A program made the translations under genes and the position numbers. The notes under the pieces were generated by a model. The model ran no database searches. It had not been told where the DNA came from and saw only the letters and a program-made list of their open reading frames with translations. Below, piece after piece: positions 36,051-47,426 of a DNA stretch of 64,000 bases. This stretch comes from Histoplasma ohiense (lineage: Eukaryota > Ascomycota > Eurotiomycetes > Onygenales > Ajellomycetaceae). The stretch is taken from contig JAEVHH010000007.1 of assembly GCA_017607445.1 (NCBI GenBank), positions 124,001-188,000 on the forward strand, read 5' to 3'. Position 1 is the first letter of the stretch. Every line of letters starts with the position of its first letter.

Positions 36051-36099
36051 TATATACAGTGTGTGGGGCGCTAGCCCGTACCAGGAAGCCTAGGCTCCT
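36051..36099 (+). repeat. Dispersed 49-bp repeat, copy 2
   Basis: Partner of 35,045-35,093. It lies 10 bp after a TACTCCGTA site (36,033-36,041). It keeps CpG where copy 1 has TG at some positions, and copy 1 keeps CpG where this copy has TG at others. Confidence 0.65.
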
Positions 36100-38559
36100 T
36101 GTTGCGCCCGCTCGAGAGTCAGGTTATGGGCCCCTTGGTGCTTCAGCGCCATCAAATGCTTTAAAGTTTAAACCTAGCGGTTGGTTCCGTGCTCCCTGTG
36201 ATAGTGGTGATGATTATTATTGTTGGTTTTGGAGCAGGTTAAAGTGCCTTGAAGAGGCCAGCCCCCTGATAGGTTTGCTGACTCTCATATTGCGCCTCCC
36301 TCTCTAGTTGAAGGCACATTTACTCAAATATCAATGGGAACTACTCCGTACCCATCGGACAATCGATCATCCTCAACACTTTCCTTCATCTATTGTACGC
36401 GATTGATCCTCTATTCATCCTATCGACTGCCAAGAACCTTGCCCTGCCCTATATTTATGAGGTTTACCACAAATCCTTCGAAGAGAATCGACTAAGACTA
36501 CCCGCCAGATGGGGAAGGAACTATTGGTTTCCGTGTTTTGAGGTTTATAAAGCAGGATATTGTGGAATGTTTTCAGGGAGGATAGGGGCAAGAAGATAGA
36601 TGAAGAAGATGATGGTAGTTGAAGAAGTTAGGGGGATAAGGAATAATTTCAATGAAGGAATGGGAGTGGGAATGGGGTTTGATGGGATAACCAGGCAAGA
36701 TTTGTATATAATATCCAGGACCGCTACATGGTGTTTTGTGTTTTGGGTCTTTGTGGCCAGGGGGTTTGTTGGCATCAGTACGGAGTATCACTCACACCAG
36801 TATAAGCAGTGCCTGCGACCGCTAGATAGTTACAATGACCCATTAGGCATACCCTTTGATAGGGGAGAAAAATTAGCCGAAACTTCGACCACATGAGGTG
36901 ACCGAGATTGGGCCATTTGGCCTGTCTGATCTGAGCAGCTTAGCTGCTGGCGAGTAGGGCTGACGCCGGCAGTGTCTTTTCGACAGGGAGTGTCGCGTCA
37001 AGGCCGGCCTTTTTATATAGCATGGCTGTACTCCTCCAAAGCATTATTAAAGGGGGCCTGAATTGGTAGCTCTCTGGAGGCGGAGGGGGAGGGAAATTTC
37101 TCATCCCTGAAGTGTTAACCTTTAGTTAACTACGAAATTTACAGATTAACAACCTACCTTACTCCGTACATAGTTCGTTAACTATAACTAGCTCGTTAGT
37201 GACAACAAACACATTTCTCCTACTTCATCCGCGCAACATACCATCATTCATTCCACAGCCTACATACGGAATACAGGGGGGCAGAAACGGCTATTCTCAG
37301 GATATGATTTCTTCTCCCATGGCTCGCTCTTACTGAAGAAAAACTCAGAAGCTTCTTACCACCCAACTTGGAGGTGAGTTGGTTTGGGTGGTGATCCGTG
37401 CCCCCATCCCAACATCCATACAATAGTTACTCTACATTCCTTGCTTTCTTGTTTGATTTGGTGTTTGGTGTTTTCTAGTCTCGGTATGGCCAAGGTCCTG
37501 CGCTTCGCCCTTGTCTCCAGCTGTCCGTCCGGCTTCATGTAACGTGCATGCATGCGTCGTCAATTAACTGTTGTGACGTCTTGACAGTTGGGTGGTTTGC
37601 TCCGCTTACTGTAAACTCGGCCCCCGTTTTGATATTTCTGGCCCTTTTTCTTTTTCTTTTTTTCTTTTTCTTTTTTCTTTTAGAAAACTTTGAACATACA
37701 ACATCACCACTTCTCATTTCACACTGTCTTCTTGCTTTCTGCTTCTTTTCCTTCTGCTACAGGTTTCTCAACTTCTGGTCGCCTCCCTCTCCTTACACTT
37801 GCTCCCCTCCAATCTCACCGCCTGCTGAGGGAATCTATCTGTCTTCGTATTTCTAGTTTGTCATTTGACGGGGCCGTATACTAACTACTACTCCCTAGCT
37901 AAGTATAAGCCTGCTGGAATTAAGAAAAAGGAAAAAGAAAAAAATAGAGTCGCTGCTCGCCGTCGACCAATGAGAATGTGAGGAAACCAAGTTCCATTGT
38001 TGCGCTTCTTGTTTCTTTTTTTTCCCTCTTCTCTCTCTCTCTCTCTCACTCTCTCTTCTTCATTCCTCTCCCTCCCCCATTTTTGGTTGTTTAACGCTGT
38101 ACCAACCAACTACTTCGCCGTGCTATTTTTTCCAAGTTGTGTTTGTTTTGAATAACAATATGTTGCGTTGCTGTTTTGTCTCTCCAAATTTCCCCTAACT
38201 CTAATTACTGTTCTTAGCTCTTGGTTGTTTCAGTTCCTGTCGTCTTGCTTACTTACCTCTTTTTTTCTTTATTGTTGTTCCTCGGTGGTTGTTTCACATC
38301 TACACTCCCAACATCCCTTATCTTCTTGCCAGCCTGCTTGCTGAATGCGACTATTCCTTGATGGAGTGATGCTATCTTCTTTGCACTTTCCGATCTTCCT
38401 TCTCGATCTGGTTTTGTTTCTTTGTGTTTGTTGTTCACTTTCTCTCTCTGTGTCCGTCCTTCTCTTTCCCATCACGTGAGCTGACCTCATCCGAACCAAT
38501 AGAGAAAGATATAGTGAAGGTAGTGAAGATACTCTCTCTTCCTTCTCTATTTTACAAGA

Positions 38560-41523
38560 ATGACGAGCCTTAAGCGCAAGTTGGACCGAAATTACGAATC
38601 GGGCAGTGCATATGGCGCAGATTCTCCTCAGGGTGAGTATTATTGCCAGGAGCTCAATGGCGAATACCGCCTGTTAACTGCTGGGCATCCAGTATCATCA
38701 TCTACTTCATCTTTGAGCCGCTCACGAGGTGCAAGCCGTGGCGGCTTGCGATCGCGAGCAAGGGGAAAGGGCCGTGCGCGTATTGGTCGTTCAAAATCTT
38801 TGAACGGGAGCACCCATGACGAACCTCTGCCGAGTCAAACTCACTCGGATCCCCCGCAAACCCCTCGAGCAAAAAGAGCTCGAAAGGCAAAGGAAGAGAT
38901 CGCTCCTGAAAATGACATTTCGGAATCGAGCACTCCGCGGCCAACCCGTCAATCTGCTAGGATTCTTTCCAAGTTTCATCATATGAGCTCCGTACCTGAG
39001 GAGCTAGACGACTTGGCCATACAACAACCAGACTTCAATAGGCCTCTTGATATCCATATTGGTTCCGACGAATTGGAGGCCAATGAAGATGATGCCTCGT
39101 CAAAATCGCCTAGTATAGTTACTAGGAAATCCGATTCCCAGTCAATTTCATTAAGATCGACATGGACAGATTCTTCTCGACCTCGTCGCAGTTCGGGCTA
39201 TAAAACTGAACTGGAAACTTCTCCCGAGGAAGTTCCGAAGCCTCAAAGCAAGTTTGTAGAAGTCAATGCGGAGAAGGATAAAAATCCGGCTACAAAACCA
39301 GACGTTAGACTTGCGAGTAAGCAGGCCAGCCATGTGGTTACGAGGAAGCGAAATTCCGCTAGCAAGCGTGATGAGTCGGCGGAGGTTCTAAACAACATGG
39401 AAATGTCAACTGCCAACAGTGGATTGGATTCCCCACCATCTGAGAGAGTTGAGGATGATAGAATTGGAGGTGATGATATGGAAATAATAGCCCCAGAAGC
39501 CAGGCGCCCGTGGCCGCTGCCGCGACTTAGGACCCGCAATGCAGACTCGCCTGCTCGGTTAACAGAACTGGAATCTTCTTTACGGGCAGGCGAATCTACC
39601 CCAACGGAGATATCGGATTCCCGAGCTGCTACCCCGTCTGAAACTGGAGAGCTGTCTGCCGGCCCGTTGTCAACACTTCCGAGCCGAGGTCGTGGACGCG
39701 GTGGATTTAGAGGAAGGGCAAGAGGTAGAGGATGGACCCGTGGTCGTGGGAGAGGCGGTCGGGGTCGGGGTGCTGGGAGAGGAGGGCGTGGTGGCAGACT
39801 CCAACCAATAGATCGCGAGATGTCTCTGTCGCCCAGCCCAGTCATCAAGCAACTCCGTGACAGACAAAAGGAACTGGATAAGGTGTTTCGCCGAGTCGCA
39901 GCGGCGCAGCGAACAGCGCTCACCGTCATTGCAAATCGATCAGAGTCTAAACTCATTAAAGATCCCAATGCACACATGGCTGTCCCAGAATACGACCAAG
40001 TAATGAATGGTCTTAAAGCGAGAATGCGCAAGAGACTGGAAATAATTGAAAAGGAATACAATTGGCGTAAAAAATCTGCGGATGCCATGCTCGAGGCTAA
40101 CAAAGAACTTGTCAATAGTAACTTCCATGTAAGATTTTTGTTGCCCTCTCTCCTTCCTTTCACTTTACAACAAACTAACTTCATCTAGGATAAATCCTGG
40201 CATGTTAGGAAGGAGCATCTCCTCGCTGCCCAAGGGAGCTATATGGCCTTTGTGGAACAGCGTCGCCAAGCAGAGGACGAGGATCACACTGAGGTAAGTC
40301 TCCAACTCTTCAGATATGGACAGTTCAGAACATGGAAAAGAATAATATATTGATGGAGGAAATTGCAGACCGACGAATCGGGATCGGAGGGAAGCGTTAC
40401 TTCTCATCGTCGCTCTGTTCGTGGATTCAACAGTTCGTTTGTCAGAGACCCGAAGGGTTCCGCACTCTATGACTGGGCTGCCTATGGTTGGGAGGAGTTT
40501 ATACAACGAGCCAAGATGGAAAATGACATTTCCCCTCAAATAAAGGAGATAGCCCAAGAGACAACACGGTCGCCAGTTCTAGTCAGCGACAAAATTTCGC
40601 AGCTCACGGAGGCTCTAACCGAACTTTGCGAGCAGGAAGAAGGTCGGACAGCTGTGGGAAAACCTTCCACTGCAATGCCAGTAGAACCTCCTACTGCGCT
40701 GAGTGCTCTTGCTGATGCCGCCATGGGCGACATTGGTCAGCGGCTAGCACAACAGCCCACGTATGAGCCTCCCTTACCAGGCCCGCAATTGGCACCATTC
40801 CGCAACCTTCCCGCTGTACCTCAGGAGCCACTCCCGCAGCCATGTCATCCTCCACTTCATCAACCACGGTTAACAGACCATCATCCCCGCGGATTACACC
40901 GAACAATACTCCCCCAGCCTGTACTTGGCCAGATGATCCCGCCAACCGACCCACGATCTCTTCTCCCACCTCCTCCTCCACCGCCACCGGGTTCTCGAGG
41001 ACTACCCAACCTGCCACGCCGTATCCTACCCGCCTCCGATCGATACCCTTCCATCCCACATCTAAACGAACTTCCTGATCCATTCTCATCTGCACCTCCT
41101 CACCTGCCCCCACCGCAGGGTATGTCATATCTTCCGGCAACCTATCATCGACCACCCCCCCCCCCCCCTCCACCTCATGCTGCTCATGCCCATCACCCAC
41201 CACCTCCTCCACCTCCACCACCCCCACCACCACAGTATATGCATGTACCAATGGGGCATGCGGCATTAAGCCCGCCATATCATCCCGTAATTTACGGACA
41301 TCCGCCACCGCCACCCCTTCCTGGCGCACAGCATCACCCAGCGCCTCCCCAACACCAACACCAACATCCACCACCGCTTCAACATCACCTCCAACCACAC
41401 CCGCCGCCCCGTCCACAAAATACCCATCTATATCAACAACCGCAGTACCCGCAAAATCAACTTCCGCTTCCGCAACCGCCACCGCCTCGTGAGCGCACCC
41501 CACCGCCTCCATATCACGAGTAA
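38560..41523 (+). CDS. RGG-box and proline-rich nuclear-type protein, unknown family
   Basis: Three exons: 38,560-40,128, 40,189-40,293, 40,369-41,523 (introns of 60 and 75 bp with GTAAGA or GTAAGT donors and TAG or CAG acceptors), giving 942 residues. The N-terminus is basic and Ser-rich with AT-hook-like RGRARIGR and PRAKRARKAK segments. An RGG/RG block lies at about residues 376-413. Next comes a helical, coiled-coil-like region (KQLRDRQKELDKVFRRV onward, about residues 428-560) that continues through exon 2. The last 300 residues are Pro, His and Gln rich, with several runs of six or more prolines. The layout suggests a chromatin- or RNA-associated scaffold; this is an inference and I do not recognise the family. 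The helical block is the likely conserved core. Confidence 0.82.
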
Positions 41524-42402
41524 CTAGCTAGAGTTTTGTTTGAAGAAAAGTGTGATGCATGTCTATTTGAACTTTAACATTTTTAAATTCTTGTCCTTTT
41601 CTTCTATGCTCTTTTTTCTTTCTTTCTTTTTTCTGCCTCGGCTTGTTATGATGGAGGCATATGGCCAACCTAGTCCTTAAGGTGTTCCTGTTCGTTTTTC
41701 TTCCCATCAACATTTTTCATTCGCTAAGTTTGGCTCTCTGGTTTATTGACTTGCTTCTTTGTATAATAATTTGGGGCGGGGATTGGTTTACTTTTCATTA
41801 TTATTTTTTATTTGTTTTACATTGTGAGGTGTAAAGTTTCGACGCCCCTTATGTTCGGAACCCCTTGGCGCAGAGCTGATTTTTACTTGAATGTTTCATT
41901 TCATTGATGCTTTTCCTTCTCATTCTTCCTGCTTCCTTCTTCTCTTTTTTTTCGTCCTTCTTTTGGCCATCATGCATGTATAAAGTGAAAGGTATGGTGC
42001 TATTGATTAACGATGAAAATGGACTGGGTTGTGCATGTTTTAATTTTTTTCAGGGAAGGAGTTGTTCCCCTAGTTTCCTTGCTGGCCTGGGTTTCGTTTG
42101 TCTTGGTAGATTATTCACCACATCGAGCAACTATTTTATATTGACCCCTTCAGGAGCAAATAGCAATATCAATGGGGTTTGTTTCATTTCAATTGGGAAA
42201 ATTTTCTTGTGTGAATGTGAGTTGAGGTCATTTCTCTTCGCAGCACACGATAGCTAGCATCCTTAGTCGATCGATTCTAATTCTGCTTACTCCTATTAAC
42301 TAACTATAGAGTTTGCCTTGGTTAATTCTAGAGGCCTTAAAGAAGGGTATCCAGGAAATAAAATCTCGACGAAATGTCTATAGGGCCAAATGAATAATTA
42401 AT
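41524..42402. other. 3' flank, no gene seen
   Basis: T-rich sequence after the stop codon. It is probably the 3' UTR of the preceding gene and intergenic space up to the pseudogene on the other strand. A short plus-strand frame near 41,904-42,257 has no recognisable feature. Confidence 0.5.
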
Positions 42403-42889
42403 TAATCAGTTACGGAGATCCCTTCTCAATCCACACTCTAACCAACACATTCTTATAAAACAAACTCGATCTCCGTCCGCCCCCCGACTCTTCCCCGTCG
42501 CAAAGCCCAAGAACGGCCTCACCTCGCCAGCCTTGGTTTTATAAACCGCCATCCCCTCCCGACTCCCGAAACGACAGGCTCGCCCCAGCCTTCGTCAATG
42601 TCGGCCCCTGCACGATCTTCCCCGTATTCATCTCGATGCTCGCGACCTGAGGATTCACCACCCCGCCACTCGCATCATACGACGTGCCAGTCAGCACGTA
42701 CAAATGCGGCCCATACGCTGCAAAGCCCTGAAACACCTTCGACCGGAACGCATCCAGCGGCCTCGAGAAGTCGCCGCGAGACGTAGGAGGGCTTTGTAAG
42801 GTCGAAGCGCCTGGTGGGGCGGGATCGTTGCGAGGGGCTATGGTGAGGGCCCAGCAGAATGCTAGAGAAGTGTGTATGGGTATGCGCAT
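42403..42889 (-). pseudogene. Frameshifted remnant resembling a TagC/P68-RBP-like beta-propeller protein
   Basis: On the minus strand a frame from 42,889 reads a signal-peptide-like start, then KVFQGFAAYGPHLYVLTGTSYD, IEMNTGKIVQ and LTKAGASLSFRE, and stops at 42,539. The next frame continues GMAVYKTKAGEVRPFLGFA. A third frame gives GRRSSLFYKN and ends with a stop near 42,408. Together these match the order FQGFA-Y, LYxLxGTxY, REPEGMAVY, LFLGFA, RRxxLFYK that I associate with secreted beta-propeller proteins annotated as teichoic acid biosynthesis protein C-like in actinomycetes and fungi. Two frame changes and the shortened middle point to a pseudogene. Family assignment is from memory of the motifs. 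Confidence 0.6.
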
Positions 42890-44197
42890 TGTTTATTGTC
42901 TTTTTTTTTTTTTTTTTTTTTTTTTTTTCCCACTCTCCTTTTCGTTCTTTCCTCTTTTTCTTTATGTAGCGAAGTCTGTTCCGTTGTGTCTCGTAGCTAG
43001 GGCCAATGGGGGGGATATTAGAGCGCTCAGGTCTTATTCAGTTACCATCGATTCATTGTTGAGTTCCCGGAATGGATTCCAGCAATAAAACTCAAACGCA
43101 GCAGATTGTCTGCCAAATTCTTTTTTAAAGATATATATATATATATATATATATTCATGAGACACAGCTAGCTATTGAGCTGTGGTTCTGCTCCATGCTG
43201 CGTGTGTACGGCACAGTGGTCTCCAACACATCCGGTCGTTGATCTTGGTCCTATGTTGATCTAAGAGCACCCACCCCTGGTTTAATTTTTAAAACAGAAA
43301 TCAATGGAATACCTCGACGCTCGTTCACAGCATCCTCTCAAAAGTGCCCCCGCAGGCCCGTATGCGCGGGTCCAGAGAGAGCCAGCAGAGGGGTAAATCC
43401 CCCCCCCCCGTTGATCACCCGTCATAGTAAATTAAATCTCATGTTTTGCAGACTGAAGGGGTTGCTGGGTCCACACAATCTGTCGTTGGAAACTCGAATC
43501 GAGTAGTAGTAAGCGAGCACAGACTGTATGTGTCTCGAGAAATATATAGAAATAACGCGACGCCTGTGGAAAATTGCCGTCTAGTTTGATTCATGCGCTG
43601 GCGTCGAGGGTTGTCATTTACTGCTCGCATTGGATGTGGATGCGTATTAGCGTAACGTTAGACAGAAGCCATAGATAGGGTACACCATTGTAGCCTGCTA
43701 TCTGTTGAGTCTCAGCTTTCATGTTTGAGTCCGTGAATGGAATTTTGTGGTTAAAGGCCGAACATAAATAGCGTTCATAGGAAATTTGTGTCTGGGGGTA
43801 TTTTTAATATTTGGCAACCCGAATATTGGACCAAATCTAGGTACCATTGCTAGCTTTGGTAGAAATGAAACTACATAGAACGAAATGAATTTGTTTCATC
43901 AACTAACAGTTGCATTTTGCGCCAGGGCAAAATTAAAAAGGAAAACAAATAAAAGACTTATCCAACTTCCATAACTTCTCAAAGCTCCGTTTCTTTTTTT
44001 CGTCATAGCACCAATCAATCGTTTTCAATGGACAAAATCTTCATAAAACTAAAATGTAGAAGAAAGAAATGGAAATCAGGTATCTTGAAAGCTTAGAAGG
44101 ATGAAGCAAAGGATATTCGTGGAGATGGAGCAGGGGGAGAGCAAAATTTTGGAATGCCCCTGGGTAGAAACGGGGAAATGAAAGCAGGATCTAAATA
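42890..44197. other. Intergenic, simple repeats only
   Basis: Holds a 28-base T run (42,901-42,928), an AT dinucleotide repeat (43,131-43,154) and a C run near 43,400. No gene supported. It includes the 3' flank of KU70. Confidence 0.55.
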
Positions 44198-46582
44198 TCA
44201 CTTCTGCTCCAAAAATTCCTCCACCCTCTCTATCAAGTCGGCCTTTTTACCCGTCGTAGACAGGTGCTGAGATTGGAGGAACTCTTTGAGAACAGCCGCC
44301 GTCAACTACACCATTTTCATAGCAGGACTGGTTAGCTCTAGGGCAACATAATACAACCGGAGAAGACTTGGGAGGGTATGGAAATAAGTAATATACAACT
44401 AACCTTATTCAATGTCCCCTTCTCGTAGTGTAGTTTTACTTCATCACCAACTCCAGCGGTATCAGGGCTAGTTTTCGTCTTTTTTGTAGGGCGTGAGTCT
44501 CCTTTGACTTGATCTTGCACCCTGCTTGCTGGGCGCTTGACGAGGGTTGAGGTTGCTGGTTGTTTCGCTTCAATCATCAGATGTTGACTTTCTAACTCTT
44601 CGCCCCAGGCTATTACGAATTCGCCAGCACGCTATGAAACAAAAGATTGAGTCAGTTGGGTTCGCGATTAGTTCAAGAGAGAATCATATGTGGAAGGATG
44701 AGGGCGTGGACGGGACGGAACGAACCTTATCAATTTGACGATATTTTGGTACTGTTTTGTCTTCTGGCTGTTCTGGGAGATCCTCGTCGAGAGCAAGAGC
44801 TTGCAAAATGCGGTAATGCCATTGTAGAGCTAATTGCATGAAAATTGTTAGATCAGTAAAAGTAGTAAAAATCCTACTTAAAATAAGGGTGAACAATCAA
44901 TCTGGCGAGCAACGTACAAGGATTCGGATACTTCTGGGGGTCGTATTGTGCCTTTGGCAACTGAAGTAACTGAATCACCGTCCGCATTTTATCGACTAAT
45001 GAATCTGGGGCTGTAATAAGGTTTGTTTCTGGGTTTTGTCGAATATCGTCCGCAAATGGGAGAGGCAAGATCCACATTCCTTGCGGGATAACTTCTTCGC
45101 CGTCTTCACCCAGCTTTGGACGACCGGGAATCATAGCAGCCATAACGGGAGCAGCGTTCTTACGAGGGACGAACCATACAAGCGCTAGTTTCTCCTTTTT
45201 CAAAAGTGTTTGATAGAGGGCCGAGAAGACGCGCGTGGAACCAACATATCCTTCCTCGGTCGGATATATAAACGTTGGGTGTTTCATAGAGGCCCATATT
45301 GGAAGTGTCGAGAGCGGTTTGAATCCGATGATGCGGATTGTAGGCTCACCGAAATTTCGGAGTGAAGCCTGCTCTTCTTGAGTAAAAGAAATTTGCTCCC
45401 CGCCAAATTTATATGCCTTCTTAATCTCCCACTTTTCCACTTCTCGAGCGGAATCATCCGCCATCTGGGTAGTGATACCTTTGGCTATTTGTGGCACCTC
45501 GCCCCCTAGCCATACGTAACATCTACGCGCAGGTTCTTGTCGTTTGAATATTAGGTATCCAGTAACGGAGACTTTGAAATCAGGCCCTATTTCCAATGGA
45601 ACATTTGAAAATAGTGCTCTACGAGGTACAGATTTGGAGTTGATCGAAGAGAGCAATGACTTTAGGAGTGAGATACCATCACCACCGGAAGTTGAGGTTT
45701 TGGTTTGTGCCGTGGGAAAGGCTGGGGCTTCTGGATCTGTCGGAGATGCTTTGTATATAATATCCTGGTATTTATATCAGTCACGGGGCTAACATGAATA
45801 GAAGAAAACAAGTATGGACATACATCAAAGAATTTTGACCGGTCGAATTCCTTGTTTGGTCGGGCTATTGGAAAGAGCTCGATAATAACGCCAAGGTCGT
45901 ATAAATCCTTCGCGCGCACAGTTGCTGCGGACCTCAATGCTTTGTCTTTGGAGTGAGGGTCATCATTATCTGTCACGATGAATAATCGTCTGGAGGAGAA
46001 ATTGGGAGCTTTAGAGCTAAAAATCTGGTTTGCACAAAACAACACATTGGACATTGAGACGCGTTCTTTTGACGGGACTAATATCTGTTCTGCCTCTTCC
46101 TCCTGATGCACTAATGCCCTGAGCTTTTTCACGTCCTCTGCTGCTGGCACGTCAAGGTCCGAGAACAGATAGCAGTGTGGGTATGATAGGCTTCCCCGAC
46201 CACCCTCATCTTCGTCATAGAACTTGGATTCTTCAGTCCCGTATAGTAAGATACCAATCATGTCCTTTGGGTTTGAAATTATCCGCTGCTGCATGAGGTG
46301 ATATGCGCACTTCAGGGCAGCAGTGGCAGGTGATTCTTTATCAGCTCTCTTGGAGCCAGTGTCAGGAGGCGGAGTCAACATGGACTCGCTGATCTCAATG
46401 GCGAAAAGGACAGCATCTTTGACAGATTTATAGCCCTGGCTTGAACTGTTAGCATGGGATACAGCAACTGAGCCTACATAACGCGATTGATCAACTATAG
46501 ATAGTTACCGCACCGTTTCATCAATGTCCTCTTCCTCCTCAAACGCATCATCCTGCTGCCAAGCTGCCGCCTCATCAGCCAT
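44198..46582 (-). CDS. KU70: Ku70, DNA end-binding subunit of the Ku heterodimer
   Basis: Six exons on the minus strand: 46,582-46,509, 46,445-45,824, 45,764-44,918, 44,829-44,726, 44,631-44,404, 44,305-44,198, giving 660 residues, close to other fungal Ku70 proteins. The first exon is acidic (FEEEEDIDE). The vWA-like domain follows (YKSVKDAVLFAIEISESML, then GILLYGT, residues about 30-230), then the Ku core beta-barrel (residues about 260-540, with GYLIFKRQ, GFKPLS and ALVWFVPR). A basic PTKKTKTSPD linker leads to a C-terminal SAP domain (LTAAVLKEFLQSQHLSTTGK onward). Ku70 with Ku80 loads on broken DNA ends and starts non-homologous end joining in the nucleus, and also acts at telomeres. All splice sites are GT-AG and keep frame. 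Divergent from ferrochelatase. Confidence 0.96.
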
Positions 46583-47092
46583 GTTCGAGCAGTAGTACAA
46601 GTGTAAAGCTGCCGCGATGATCGATTGAAGCCGCAAAACAGACAAAACTGGGAAGGAGAAGAAGGAGAAGAGCCGGTGTTATCGACACGGCCAACATCTG
46701 GGCGGCTATCAAGCTCCTCAACCTCGCTTCTGCCTGATATGATGTCAGCGCGAAATAGCCGCCAAGAAACGCGAAGGGACGCCAGATCATGTGACTAAAT
46801 TTGACCTGCATTAGCTTTCCTCAACTTGTGATTGGCTGAAGCTGGAGATTCAGCCTCCTCAGGCGGAGTTTGGCGGCAAAAACGGGTCAGGAATCGCTGT
46901 TGGACATCAAACTGTCAGCATTCAATGCTCCTGGCTGACACCCTCAAGCCATATATCCAATCCCACTAGCCATTCCATCGGTCAAGTCATTGTGCTTACT
47001 GTTACAGGACTTGGCCTGTTGCCCTGCCGACGCCCATTTTCATTGTGCTAGCTGACTGATTGTCACCGTATATCAACAGATCAATTCCAGAA
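46583..47092. promoter_or_regulatory. Shared divergent promoter of KU70 and HEM15
   Basis: 510 bp between the two start codons. Visible elements: ATTGG (reverse CCAAT box) at 46,831-46,835 and CCAAT at 46,957-46,961; near-palindromic TTTGGCGGCAAA at 46,869-46,880; and the same core in reverse (GCCGCCAA) at 46,758-46,765. CCAAT boxes bind the HAP complex, which in fungi controls heme and iron genes, so they fit ferrochelatase. The role of the GGCGGC pair is unknown. Which elements serve which gene cannot be decided here. Confidence 0.5.
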
Positions 47093-47373
47093 ATGTCACT
47101 ACGAACTTCCATGACTACGCTCCCCCGGCAGGCGTTTGGGAGAACCTGTTGGAGAACCACAACGTCGATATCACTTTCAAGCTATGGCGAACAGCAATGG
47201 CGTGGGATGGCAACAACAGCTCCGCCTGTCACTCAGGACTCAATCGGATCAAAGGGCCCGACAGCCATGGTATTCCTGAACATGGGGGGCCCGCAAACAA
47301 CACAAGATGTTGGCGATTACTTGAGCAGGTTATTTGTAAGAAACCGCTTGCATTGTATTATTATTATTATTAA

Positions 47374-47426
<53 letters not shown>

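Larger units (their letters stand above)
34487..38559. other. Gene-poor stretch with short dispersed repeats and a pyrimidine-rich promoter
   Basis: No gene is supported. A 49-bp repeat occurs at 35,045-35,093 and 36,051-36,099. TACTCCGTA or its complement occurs at 36,033, 36,342, 36,779 and 37,160. A 12-bp palindrome AAGGCCGGCCTT lies at 37,000-37,011, and GTTAAC-rich inverted stretches lie near 37,110-37,200. T tracts occur at 34,818-34,842 and 35,690-35,705. From about 37,600 the plus strand is strongly CT-rich (TTCTTTT and CTCTCT tracts to 38,540), typical of promoter and 5' leader of a highly transcribed fungal gene. Confidence 0.5.

Noticed and set aside
39243..40184. 313-codon minus-strand frame
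   Set aside because: Lies opposite the real RGG-box gene and arises from its codon composition. No recognisable domain, and the plus strand has coherent splicing.
40691..41512. 273-codon minus-strand frame rich in Val, Gly and Glu
   Set aside because: Antisense of proline-rich codons of the same gene.
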